Shown here one piece after another: positions 1 to 10,720 of a stretch of 64,000 bases of DNA (positions within the stretch are counted from its first letter, which is position 1; each line of letters starts with the position of its first letter). Under the pieces are notes generated by a model. That model saw only the letters and a program-made list of their open reading frames with translations. It ran no database searches and was not told the DNA's origin. The position numbers and the translations under genes were made by a program. This stretch comes from Homalodisca vitripennis (taxonomy: Eukaryota > Arthropoda > Insecta > Hemiptera > Cicadellidae): the NCBI RefSeq assembly GCF_021130785.1, contig NC_060213.1, positions 135,236,001-135,300,000 of the forward strand. The letters are read 5' to 3'.

Positions 1-586
1 CTATTTCCAGCTCATACATGAATGACAGTATGGCACTCATGTAGAATTAATCCAGTACACACTTATTCAGTAAGATCTTCACACTGTAATTTATGGGCAG
101 TCAAGGATTATTCTGTAATCATTATTAGTATGTCTTATTTCTCTTGTCGTTAACAAGACTAGTACACACAACAGTGAGATCATTGTATCACTACGAGATC
201 GGCAATTTAATTTAATTTCAAGCCATAAGACATTTAAATCACAATTTCTTTAATGTATGCATAATATTAATATTCGATGTGTATTAACGTTATGTTTAAT
301 ATTAATTTAACTGTTAATGTTTTGAAATCTTGGTTCTTTTTTATTCACCTGTCCATCATAACCATCCAAGGCTATCTCAATTCCAGTTTTTAATTATGAA
401 GAGGTTTTCTTATAATATATGTAAATAGTAAACAGTCTAACGCAGACTTCTTGGAAAGTCACAATAAGAAAATCATATTATCCAACACCAATAAAATCCC
501 ATCACAAGTACTAAGATGATTTTTGCTCATTTTAACCAAGAAATTCCAACCAATTGCAAGCAAAATCAGTAAAGCCAAAGAATAAA
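1..586. other. SdhB intron 3 sequence left of the LINE insertion
   Basis: AT-rich sequence with no reading frame or recognisable repeat. By position it continues the third SdhB intron. I searched the minus strand for the next SdhB exon (the cysteine-rich 4Fe-4S/3Fe-4S part) and did not find it, so the gene must continue to the left of the window. Confidence 0.5.
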
Positions 587-598
587 AAGAAAAAGAAA
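587..598. repeat. Target-site duplication, 3' side of LINE-A copy 1
   Basis: The 12-mer AAGAAAAAGAAA here is repeated exactly at 5018-5029. The two copies bracket the LINE and mark its insertion site in SdhB intron 3. The A-rich target is typical of LINE endonuclease insertion. Confidence 0.8.
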
Positions 599-740
599 TT
601 TTTTTTTTTACTTTAATATTTATTTACAATCTGTTTATATACAACAAACAATAAGTAAATTTGATGATAAATCTTAAGGACATGGTTAATCAAAGTTCAT
701 TAACCTTAATTAACATAAACATTTAAGAGATTGTTCATCT

Positions 741-3431
741 TTAAAATCGATCAGCTAAGTTTAAGAAATCATGTCTTTTTAGCCGAAATTGATGGTCACT
801 GTTGTCCAGCAGATTAATAGCCAAGTAGTTAGGATGAGAGTTTAATTTGTTTTGATACTTGATGCAGAACTTTGGAATTTCTTCAGTAACAAAAGGGATA
901 TTCGTGTCTCTGTGAATGACTTCATTACGAACATACCATGGGGCCTGTAATATCTTTCGGAGAACTTTAGATTGGAAACGCTGTATAATTTCAATATTTG
1001 ATGTAGAAGCAACTCCCCACAGTTGAATTCCGTACGTCCAGATGGGCTTTAGAACAGTCTTGTACAACAACAGTTTGCTTTCTATTGATAAATGGGATTT
1101 GTTCCCAAAAAGCCAATTTAGTTTTGAGAATTTTGAATTTAATTGGAGCCTTTTGTTCCATATGTGTGGTTTCCAAGTCAGCTTCCTATCGAGATGTACA
1201 CCCAGATACTTAGCTTCATTTCTTTGAGGAATTTGAATGTTGTTTAAAAACACTGGTGGACAGGTGTCATGTTTCAACGTAAATGTGACGTGAACAGATT
1301 TAGTTTCATTCACTTTAATTCTCCAAGTTTTAAGCCAAACTGTGATAGAATTTAAGTTAGTTTGTAGAATTTGTGACGCTACAACATGGTTGGAGTGGGA
1401 TGCCAGTACGGCAGTGTCAACGGCGAATGTTGCTGTCAAAGAATTTTGATTAGTTGGAATGTCTGCAGTGAAAATTAAGTACAGCACTGGTCCTAGTACA
1501 CTTCCCTGAGGTACACCAGAGTTTATTTCTTTGAGATCTGAAAGACAATCATCAAACTTGATTTGAAAATACCTTCGTTCTAAATAAGATTTTATAATGT
1601 TGTAAACAGTGTGAGGTAGATGACTTTTTATTTTAAATAGAAGCCCTTCATGCCACACTTTGTCAAAGGCTTGACTCACATCGAGAAATGCTGCAGAACA
1701 AAATTTTCTTGATTCCAAATCTTGCCTTATTATATTAGCTACTCTATGGACTTGTTCGATAGTGGAGTGGTGCACTCTGAAACCAAACTGATGATTGGGA
1801 ATTAAATTGCATTCAGTTATAAAAACCTGAAGTCGTTTTAAAAATAACTTTTCGAATAATTTAGAAGGTATGGGTAATAGACTGATTGGCCTGTAGGACA
1901 TTACTTCGTTTTGAGGTTTTCCTGGCTTAGGAACAACAATAACTTGAGCCACCTTCCATTGTGATGGGAAGTATTCAAGCCTCAAAATAGCATTAAATAC
2001 GAAGGTAAGAAAGAGTATGGCTTTCCTAGGAAGCTCTTGTAGTATATTACCTGTTATTAACTCATAACCAGGGGCCTTTTTGGGATTAAGATTTTTAATC
2101 TCATCATATATTTCAGATGGTTTAAAGGAGCCAATAGGTAGTGAGAGTTGGTTAGGTGAATCAAGAAACTCCTTTACAACATGTCTATTATCAAAGTTGT
2201 TATCTACAGGGTATGGTTTGAAAACATTACTAAAATATGCAGCAAACAAATCAGTTTTCTCTCTGTTACTTTTCGCCCAAGAACCATCTGGTTTAGATAT
2301 TGGAGGAATGGGCACTTGCGGTTTCTTTGTGCTTTTTGTTACTTTCCATAAAGAATAGTCTGTTGCTTCAGTTGGGGAGAGATTTGAAGTGAATTCTTGA
2401 AACCATATGTTTTTTAAGTTTTTAAGCAAAATCTTTAACTGTCTTGATGCTCTGTTAAACATTGTTTTATCTCTTACATTTCTAGAATTTTGCCATATTC
2501 TTCGTAAGCGACGTTTTTGAGCAATGTGCTGCTTAATATATATTGGGTAATTGATATTGCCACACGTTGTATTATTAAGTTCAGGCGTTGCACTCCAAGC
2601 AGATTTCTGAACAGTACAATTAAAAATTTCCACAGCGTTGTCTATTTCCTCTCTTGTTTTAAGTGATATATTAAGACTTAAACTGTCATTTAACGTTTCA
2701 CGAAACTTCACCCAGTTTGTGCCTTTATTCGATAAGGACGCTGCCTTTTCTTTCAATACAAATGATGAACTTATTGATAGGATGACCGGAGAGTGATCGG
2801 ACGACAAATCAAGAGATGAAACAGCCTTCATATAGTTAGGAGAAATACCTCCCGTAACAAAGAAATCAAGAAGATCTGGAATTTTGTTGGGATCTGAAGG
2901 CCAATAGGTTGGTTCCCCTGTAGATACGTAACTCAAGTGATTGTCATTCATGCAATTTAACAAATTTCTACCTCTAGGGTTAATCAACCTTGAACCCCAC
3001 ATGACATGTTTGGCATTAAAGTCACCACCTGCTACAAAACGAGGCCCTAAAGTTTCGAAAAATTCGTTGAATTGAAGTTTGGTAATATTGTGCCTCGGGG
3101 GACAGTAAACACCAGAAAATGTAAGTGGTCCCATCCAGTCCTCAACCACTATGCTTGTAGCTTGAATATGATCTTCTTGAAATCTAGGTAATTCATAATG
3201 TTTTATTTGTTTTCTGATTAGCACAGCGCTACCTCCATGCGCCGTATTGTCAGGGTGGTTTGTAGAATAAAAAGTAAAATTTGGGATTTTGAAAAAATTT
3301 AAGTTTGTAAAGTGGGTCTCAGAAATTAACATAATATCTATTTTGTGTATTGAAATAAAAAGTTGAATATCTTGGCCATGTTGGGCCAAGCCATTGGCAT
3401 TCCAGAGTCCAATCCTATAAAATCTATTCAT
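741..3431 (-). CDS. LINE-A copy 1 ORF2: AP endonuclease and reverse transcriptase
   Basis: An 896-aa open frame. The N-terminal 230 residues form an AP-type endonuclease: LWNANGL, ISETHF, GGSAVLI, GGDFNAKH and SSDHSPV carry the usual catalytic Asn, Glu, Asp and His. The reverse transcriptase follows, with KKAPGYELITG, YRPISLLPIPSK, HQFGFR, AFLDVSQAFDKVWH and PQGSVLGP. The catalytic box reads FAVD where the family has FADD, so the first metal-binding aspartate is lost and polymerase activity is unlikely. The WNANGL start and the order of motifs place it in the Jockey clade. Its ATG (3429-3431) overlaps the ancestral ORF1 stop as ATGA, an arrangement suited to termination-reinitiation and also present in copy 2. 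Confidence 0.9.
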   Translation of the reverse strand: MNRFYRIGLWNANGLAQHGQDIQLFISIHKIDIMLISETHFTNLNFFKIPNFTFYSTNHPDNTAHGGSAVLIRKQIKHYELPRFQEDHIQATSIVVEDWMGPLTFSGVYCPPRHNITKLQFNEFFETLGPRFVAGGDFNAKHVMWGSRLINPRGRNLLNCMNDNHLSYVSTGEPTYWPSDPNKIPDLLDFFVTGGISPNYMKAVSSLDLSSDHSPVILSISSSFVLKEKAASLSNKGTNWVKFRETLNDSLSLNISLKTREEIDNAVEIFNCTVQKSAWSATPELNNTTCGNINYPIYIKQHIAQKRRLRRIWQNSRNVRDKTMFNRASRQLKILLKNLKNIWFQEFTSNLSPTEATDYSLWKVTKSTKKPQVPIPPISKPDGSWAKSNREKTDLFAAYFSNVFKPYPVDNNFDNRHVVKEFLDSPNQLSLPIGSFKPSEIYDEIKNLNPKKAPGYELITGNILQELPRKAILFLTFVFNAILRLEYFPSQWKVAQVIVVPKPGKPQNEVMSYRPISLLPIPSKLFEKLFLKRLQVFITECNLIPNHQFGFRVHHSTIEQVHRVANIIRQDLESRKFCSAAFLDVSQAFDKVWHEGLLFKIKSHLPHTVYNIIKSYLERRYFQIKFDDCLSDLKEINSGVPQGSVLGPVLYLIFTADIPTNQNSLTATFAVDTAVLASHSNHVVASQILQTNLNSITVWLKTWRIKVNETKSVHVTFTLKHDTCPPVFLNNIQIPQRNEAKYLGVHLDRKLTWKPHIWNKRLQLNSKFSKLNWLFGNKSHLSIESKLLLYKTVLKPIWTYGIQLWGVASTSNIEIIQRFQSKVLRKILQAPWYVRNEVIHRDTNIPFVTEEIPKFCIKYQNKLNSHPNYLAINLLDNSDHQFRLKRHDFLNLADRF

Positions 3432-4747
3432 TTTAGTTTTGATATGACAGTTGTCAATAGGTTAATCAATGTACCTATTTGCTGGGCTTGTTGAGGCATC
3501 ATCATTTCGAACTTATTTTAAAATCCATCAATTATTTGATTCAGATTGTGATTTGCTTCTACATTTGATTGACCTGATGCCACTCTAGCATAAGATAAGG
3601 TTGGTGATACTGGTTGAGACTGATTACCTGTTGAATTTTGAGTACGAACAGATATAGGTCTATCTACTTCTCGATCTTGCACTGGAGGAGGAGTGTCTTT
3701 TTTTAACGCTGGTCTTAGAGGTGGAAAAGCCTTTTTCTTAATATCTTTGTAAATAGAGCAACCTTTATAGTTGGCTGGGTGCTCACCACCACATAATACA
3801 CATTTGGGAGGAACATTTACAGATTTATTACAGCTGCTAGTATCATGATCTGAGCAGCATTTTACACAGCGGTTTTGGTACCAGCAGTAAGCCTTTGTGT
3901 GCCCATATCTTTGACACTTTTTGCACTGCACCACATCATTACGTTTGTAAGGGAGCTCAAGTACAATTTTGGCATTTAGTAGCAATTCAATTTTAAAAAT
4001 GTCTTTGTTGTTTGATGCTGGCTCTAAGTCTACAAAAAAAATTGACAGTGGATCTTTAGATTTGCTACTTCTAAGGTTCGACACATTCCTAACTTTGTGG
4101 TTATAAGCTTCTATAGCTGTTTTAATTTCCTGGGGTTCCGTAGAGAAGTGCATATTCTTAAGCACTACTCTATAAGCTCTGTCACCCTTTATTTGGTATG
4201 TATGGAAGTTTACTTTCATGTTAGTTAAATGTTTGACTAACGCGCGGTAGGCTTCAATAGTATCAGTGTTAATTTTTACTTTATCTCTAGCTATGCATTT
4301 AAATGAATATGACTCTTTTTTAATTACTTGTTCAATGTTTACCATCATTTTACTTATGTTGACAATGTTGGGGACAAATATAGGTGGAGGCCTCACCTTC
4401 GTCCTACATTTGTCGTCATTCATCGTTTCTTCTTCAGAGCCTAGGTTGGCGTTACTCAGCATTTCAAATCTGTTGTGCAATTCAATAGGTCTAGCAGTTT
4501 TTGCAACGTACTCTGTAGGTCTACAAGGTTTCTTAACATCTGAAACGTTGGCTGTTGACAAATGTCTTTTGTTTCTAGTTGTTTCGATTTGCCACTCGTT
4601 TTGATTATTGACATCGTCATTAGAAATAGTTTTTCCTGAAATGATGTTCATTGTTTGCTTATTAGAACAATAATTGTGATCATTAGTTATGGTATCAAAA
4701 TCCAAACAGTTTGAGTTGTTTGAAGGGGCAAATTTTAAGTTGTCCAT
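3428..4747 (-). pseudogene. LINE-A copy 1 ORF1: gag-like zinc-knuckle protein, one premature stop
   Basis: An RNA-binding gag-like protein of a Jockey LINE. I start it at the ATG at 4745-4747 (MDNLKF), although the frame is open to 4891, because the hydrophobic residues upstream have no counterpart in copy 2. A central region (PPPIFVPNIVNI, then FHTYQIKGDRAYRVVLKNMHF) is the domain that precedes the knuckles. Three Cys/His knuckles follow: CKKCQRYGHTKAYC, CVKCCSDHDTSSC and CVLCGGEHPANYKGC. A TAA at 3518-3520 ends the frame at residue 409. Reading on in the same frame gives about 29 more residues matching the end of copy 2 (QQAQQIGTL, VISKLK), then TGA at 3428-3430. So the stop is a mutation that removes a short C-terminal tail. 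Confidence 0.82.
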
Positions 4748-5017
4748 TACCTTCTCACTTGAAAAACTACTAATAATAAACAAACACTGAAAACAATTAA
4801 AGTTAACGGGTAAGGTTAGTTGTAGGAAAAGTACTGGAAAAAAAAGATTACGAAAAAAAATTCTAAACATTTTTATGTAAATTATGAACAAAAATGTTTT
4901 AAGAACTGTTTTATATAGTTTTAAACCACTAATTGGGTAAAAAAACTACATTTTAAATTAAAATAAAGGACAGAACACTGAAACAGCACAGCTGGGGTTC
5001 ACAGTCTTGACAACTTC

Positions 5018-5029
5018 AAGAAAAAGAAA
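5018..5029. repeat. Target-site duplication, 5' side of LINE-A copy 1
   Basis: Exact 12-bp match to 587-598. It lies 13-24 nt inside SdhB intron 3, counted from the splice donor at 5041. Confidence 0.8.
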
Positions 5030-5041
5030 ATGATAACTCAC

Positions 5042-8024
5042 CATATGCAGGCCAAATTGTTCACTCCACCGATGTTCATGGCGCATGATCCACAGATGCC
5101 CTCCCTGCAGGATCTGCGGAAGGTTAGGGTTGGGTCCATATAACTTTTGATCCTGATTAGCGCGTCAAGGACCATGGGACCGCATCTGATACAACACTCA
5201 GATTAAACTATTTTACATGCAGCAAACTTTCGCAATAACAAGATAAGAAAACTAATTTTTATTGCGAGATTTGGGCTTACAGATTAGACTCTATTAAACT
5301 TAACATGATAGCTAAATATATATTATATAATAAGCTTCCTATAGATCATCCAATTTAAGGTTGTATTAATTAAATTTAACTATGTATATTTTATCAACAT
5401 TTAGTGGAAACCATTGGTAAACATTTCAAGATTAGGGAATTCGCCACTGTTTATAACAGACTGGCTGTTTCCCACGGCTTCACACGCTGTTCGTAAGATT
5501 TGCCCGTCCATGAGCACTTTTGGTTCAAGTGAATTATATTTCCAATGCTGAAGTAGAGTTTACCTTGTTGACACGATCAAGAAAATCTATCAAAAGTGTA
5601 TGCTTATTGCCATTGCACACGCACATGCTCGTTATTATAAAGTGGTCTAACACTCAAATTGAACTTTATTTTAAAGACAAGTGTACATGATAACTTAGCG
5701 CATTAAAATAGTATTTGGCTATTTAATATACGTAACTGTCTCGTAATTGCAGTGTAAAATGTTCAGGCACTTTGAACATTTATATCTATTGTAGCGCCGC
5801 CTGGTGGCGAGTTACAATAATGGGCATAATAGCATATAAACCTTCTCCGTGAAAAAATACATAGCCTATACATCAAATTTTTCACAATGATCGGTCTAAT
5901 AGTTTACGATTCTATAAAGGACATACAGACAAACATTCAATTATATATATTTTTCAAAAATTTGAATACTATTACTATAGTATGTTATTATATAGCATAC
6001 ATATATTTGGAAAACTGTACAAAGTGTTACATGATATTAATAAACATTTCCCATTTTCCCAATTTATTTGTATTTGTACATGAGCAGGTGTTTTGGCCAA
6101 ATTAGTTTAAATATGAGTACTATTGACGAGGCGAAATATATAGGGAAGGCAATACCTATAAAATGGGACAGTTCAGTAAATTCTCCTAGTTATTAGTTTA
6201 ATGCAAATTACTGAAGATTGAGTGTTTACCAGTATTTGAATTCAATGTTAAGTGATTAAAAAATAAACAATATAAAGAAGCGATGAATTCCCATCCATTC
6301 CAAGAACTTACTGAGAAAAACTATTATACAAAAAGTAAAAAAATTGTCAGTCCAGGACTTTGAAAGATTTAACATATTAAAGTCCGAGTTATAATTTTCT
6401 CGAAGATTTCTTTTGTGCTTACTTGTTGAGATCAACTGTGTAGTTTTGCATTGTGGGCTTGTTATCAGGTTGGTCTGGGTTCCATCTGTAGATAGAAAAA
6501 GTCTTGTTTCGTTCCGGTTTGGCATTTTCTGCAGCTGCTAATACCAACGCACTTGTATGCAGGGTTTTAGCCGCAAAGCAGTCTTTTGCACTGAACTGTG
6601 CGTAATAACTCTGAAAATACAATGGATTAAGACATTATAGTATTATAAACACGAAAATGTGTCTACATGCAATAAATAATGCAAATAGCAGAAACAAAAC
6701 TAATCAAAATAATGTTGTTATAGTCTTAACAATAGATTGCGTTATACCGTTATTCTCTATGTTGATCAGTATTAGACTAGGTTACTTCCTTGTCAAGCGT
6801 AAAAAAATAAATAACCATTGTCGTTGGGTTCAAAACATACATAAAATGTTATAACACGTAAAAATTAACTTTTTAGACCATTTTAACAAATCTGTATTTA
6901 CCAGGTACCACGCGAAGTAGGCCTAATCATGCATGTCTAGAAGGCGATGTTGCCTCAACTTTTCAATTTTGAGACATTGGTATTCAAATAATGTCTACCT
7001 TCATATCTAACCTTCTTAAGCAAACTCCTCAATAGAAATAAAGTTTAGTTACTTTTATTGTTAAGTGTTAAGGTACCATAAGTGTTAGGAAGTTCACTGG
7101 TCGTTGGCTAGTTTACACTGATTTTAAAACATGCTCCTGCGCCATATCCTAACCTACGCTAAACACATTTAAAGCCATCAAGTCTCATAATGTGGTTTAT
7201 AGTTTATACAACCACAGTGAGTTTCATGGAACAAGTTATTTGATTCACACAGTCAGCAACATACCTGGTACTGGACATTCAAATGAAACCTTACTCTCAC
7301 CCTAAAATTTTTCAGACAATTCAAACGTACACAACAATCGTGTACTGAGATTTCAAATAGTTTGAACTATGCTGTTAATGCTGCCATATTTACACTCTCC
7401 CTTACTTTTACACTCCTCTGCGAAGTTCTCTTGTTTACCAGATTCGTCCCGAAAATATTGTTTTTAATATATACTGTTAATAGTTCTTTTATACTATCAT
7501 AAGTGGAACACAGAGAGCAAGCAGCGTCTCTTCCCACTTGAAAGGAAAAATGGCTAGATGGACCTAGACAGGTAACTACGCTACTAATTCTCATCATTTA
7601 TACTAAGCACAAAAGCATAATAAAACCTAGTGAGTGTATTTGTTTAAACTGCTGGTTTTAATAACTATATAGCACTTCTTGACAAAAGTTTTCTCGTGTC
7701 TGTGTACTCGTAGGTAATTCATATCATATTTTAAACCTTCATGTTATACGTACCTCTGCTAGCAATCTTCAAACTTACAATTTTCTTCAAAGAGCGGCCA
7801 ACCCTAGCCATCAGAGTTGAGCTCACCCGATAAAGGATAAAGTTAAGTGTTTAGAGTCAGAGCGAAAAAGTGACTCAATAGAATATAAGACTAGTAGATG
7901 CATGTTCATTTTATTTGTCTTTTCGAAACTCCAAATATTTGAAAACTGGTTTTGGAAAATAATTATACTAGTTTACCTGAGCTAGGGATATGTGAGATCC
8001 TTTTCGAAGCAACATCTTCATCAT
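5042..8024 (-). CDS. SdhB: Succinate dehydrogenase iron-sulfur subunit, exons 1-3 (partial at 3' end)
   Basis: Complex II subunit that carries electrons from the flavoprotein to ubiquinone at the inner mitochondrial membrane. Exon 1 is 7977-8024 (16 aa, MMKMLLRKG, basic, the start of a transit peptide; donor gtaaac). Exon 2 is 6423-6610 (transit region, then [16 protein letters not shown] and YTVDLNK). Exon 3 is 5042-5185 ([34 protein letters not shown]). The split Lys codon rejoins exactly as AA|A between exons 2 and 3. Cys105, 110, 113 and 125 form the C-x4-C-x2-C-x11-C ligand set of the 2Fe-2S ferredoxin domain. The two cluster motifs of the C-terminal half are absent and must lie left of the window. 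Exons 2 and 3 are certain; exon 1 is inferred from phase, an AG/GT donor and its basic content. A LINE fills most of the visible part of intron 3. Confidence 0.88.
5186..6422 (-). other. SdhB intron 2
   Basis: Intron of 1237 bp, bounded by gtaagc at 6422 and a cag acceptor at 5186-5188. It is AT-rich with no gene. A GC-rich island near 5793-5810 (GCGCCGCCTGGTGGCG) looks like a CTCF-type site, or the end of a repeat with that core. Confidence 0.6.
6611..7976 (-). other. SdhB intron 1
   Basis: Intron of 1366 bp between exon 1 (donor gtaaac ending at 7976) and exon 2 (acceptor ttttcag at 6611-6617). The open frame at 7367-7597 shows no homology or transit-peptide character. No repeat was recognised. 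Confidence 0.55.
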
Positions 8025-9914
8025 TGATGTTGACACTTTGAAATCGCATGCTTCAATAATGATTGCCTGAAACATATGTTATTGTCACAGAGTTTATGCA
8101 AGAACCTATAGTGAAAGTGTGCTATTCCGTTTTGAGATTAAATATCAAATATTTTATCCTAAATTTTATGATTCCAGTAGAGTACGTAGAGGAAGGAAAA
8201 GTGTTAATCGTATATAAAAAAATTAACATTATAATAACGTACTTAACATATTTATATTTTTTTTTTATCATGCTTATTAACGAAACTAAGTATAAATTAC
8301 TACTCTTGAACACAAGAGACTATGGTCATGTTGTATTGTTTATAACAATAGGAACAGTTAACAATTAATAATTATATGTTAAGTGTTTTTACGCAGAGTA
8401 ATAGGAATAATATTTTAAGAAAGTTTGTATCCTTTTTGAATACAATGACAATTTTGAAATGTAGCCATAACAAAGCATTACACATTTTTAATATAAACTT
8501 AATCCCAGAGAAGTATCGACAGTAAGAAAAGTAAGTTACTTTCTAGTCCTTCATAAAAAGAATTTAACAAAAATACCCATACCACCATTGTGATATAATC
8601 ATTTTGTAAAACTAAATTTAATTTAAAGATATGTTAAATATGTCTTTAATATCAATTTGTAATTAACAATTAATAAATATTAGGTATTTATTCCGGAGAC
8701 AAAAAGTACAATTGCATATCGAACGTAAAGTTTCTAATAATTTTGATGCACATATTATGTTGCATGTACGCAGAACTCTCATTTATACATACATTTTGAC
8801 ACTCACTCAGCTCCATTCATCACACATTTTTCCCACGTCAAATCGGGAGTAAATCTTAAGATTATGCGGTCTCCCAGTTATACGCCACAAACCCATTCAC
8901 GCTATAAAACGCGTTCGACACTGAACAGCATTCCAAACGAGTTTTAAATGCTTTAAGCGTAGGTGAATTTTAAATTGCAGGTGGCATTCGTACCTATTAG
9001 GAAAACCTTTTTCAATATTTTGCTCAATACTGACAAGATCAAGGCAGGCCGATAATTATTGATGAGGCGGGGTCGACTTTTTAAAAAATTGTAATTACTT
9101 TTGAAATTTGTAGGAGTGAGGGAAAATCTCCTGTGCGAAATGACAAATTAACTAATAAAGTCAAAGGCCTCACAATATGCTTGGAAATTGCTCGACGAGC
9201 CACATTGACATTAAATTAGTATCATTGGACTTTTTCAACGGAAGTTGCTGAATTATTCTATCCACCTTTTCCTCAACGACGAGTGTCAGGACTAAAGAGA
9301 ACGAGGACCCTGCCTTCTCATCATTCGCAATTTAATCTCCAATTTTTACTTAGATTTGTGTTGATATACTATTTATATAATATAGACTGTCCAATGATAT
9401 TTCTCTGCCTTAAACAATACCTTAAAACAAAAAACATTGATGACGCTTACTTCATATTGGTGAGATTTAATTTTAACCACCCAACACATCAATTGAACAT
9501 GTTCTATTCTCGGATGAACTAAAATGGATTACACTTTCAAGGAAGCAAAAACGAGCTTTTCCCAAAAACCGCTGTGTGTCACGAAGCCCAAATGTCACTC
9601 GTTCGCCCCCAAGCGCTTGACAACAAAAAACGTCTCACCCAACTTATCAGTTCACCCTTGAAATAAATCAATATCAAATGGGAAATTGTAAGTTTGTACA
9701 TAGTTGTATTTTTAAGAAAATATTAAATTTAAACAACTAATCCATTACAATCCGTTAAAAATTGAAAAAAAATGCTTAATACTGTAAACGTGATAAGACA
9801 ATTTTTGTTGCTCTTGTCTAGCTTCTGGAGTTGTATGTCACTGCTTACACCTTTATTTATTTAATTACGATGTATTTTTTCAATAAACTTCAAACATACA
9901 GCATGTAAAGTGTT
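8025..9914. other. Intergenic; SdhB promoter side
   Basis: AT-rich sequence between the SdhB start and a LINE relic. Short open frames at 8063-8368 and 9283-9522 have low-complexity, hydrophobic AT-driven translations with no recognisable motif. The SdhB transcription start should lie within the first hundred bases or so, but no core promoter motif stands out. Confidence 0.4.
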
Positions 9915-10720
9915 TTATGTTTGCAGATGATCTGGCAGTGTGTGTTCAGGGTATTAGCCCCCATGCAGCTAAAGACATTGTTACCTCTAAATCAGGTTTA
10001 ATACATGACTGGAGTAATGCTAATAAGCTGAGCTTAAATGGGGAGCTCAAACCTTCGTTTTGGTTCAGAGAGATTGGCTTCCTTAAAATTTTTGGACCTC
10101 CACCTCCAGTCCAACCTCAAATGGCACTTGCACATTAACATGCCATGAATCTGGCTGCAAAAATTCTAAAAGGTTTATTTATGATTAGATCATTCACAGG
10201 GGGCGTGTCTCCTGATGTTCTCCTTTACATTTACTATGGTCATGTACATAGCCACTTGTTTTATGGAACTTCACTTTTGGCGTTTTATTGTTATTCTCAC
10301 AAATTATTTGTGTTACATTAAAAAAGCTGTCCGTCATTACTTTGGTGCTGACTGGCAGGCTCACTGCAAACCATATTTTTGTTAGGCTAGGTATCCTTAC
10401 TCTACCATCTATGTATGTTTTTCAGTTCTTGATATGTAAAGAAAACCTTGCAAAGCACAACTAAAGGTTATAACATATATAGCTATATATAACACGAAAT
10501 ATACATAAGCTCAAACAAGATGCATGTTTACAGGGACTCAACAAAGCTGTGTGTGTCAAGGAGTTAAAATGTACAATGCATTACCTATACAATTAAAATC
10601 TCTGACAGATCAGTGTTTTAAGATAGTAAATTAAGGAAATTCTATTGAAGAAATCTCTGTATAATATTACATATTTTTATGGTATAATAGGTACACTATT
10701 TCTAAGTTTATATTTAAATT
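9915..10720 (+). pseudogene. Degenerate LINE reverse-transcriptase 3' fragment
   Basis: The plus strand begins with MFADDLAVCVQG, the FADD catalytic box of a LINE reverse transcriptase. It continues as DWSNANKLSLN, the usual segment after that box. Farther on, after several frame breaks, come VSPDVLLYIYYGHVHSHLFYGT and a short C-terminal tail near 10500-10640. The endonuclease and most of the polymerase are missing, as in a 5'-truncated insertion. It is old and cannot be expressed as a protein. Confidence 0.6.

Larger units (their letters stand above)
599..5017 (-). mobile_element. Full-length Jockey-type LINE (LINE-A copy 1)
   Basis: A 4419-bp non-LTR retrotransposon on the minus strand. 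It has a 270-bp 5' leader (4748-5017), an ORF1 gag-like protein, an ORF2 endonuclease-reverse transcriptase, a short 3' UTR (599-740) and an oligo(A) tail seen as 11 T's at 599-609. A perfect 12-bp target-site duplication flanks it. Both reading frames are almost open, so the insertion is fairly recent. One premature stop in ORF1 and a changed catalytic residue in ORF2 make this copy probably immobile on its own. It lies in the third SdhB intron, in the same direction as the gene. A second copy of the family starts at 52195. Confidence 0.88.

Noticed and set aside
7367..7597. Possible first exon of SdhB
   Set aside because: The frame has no in-phase donor leading to SYYAQF; the short basic exon at 7977-8024 fits phase and splice signal better.
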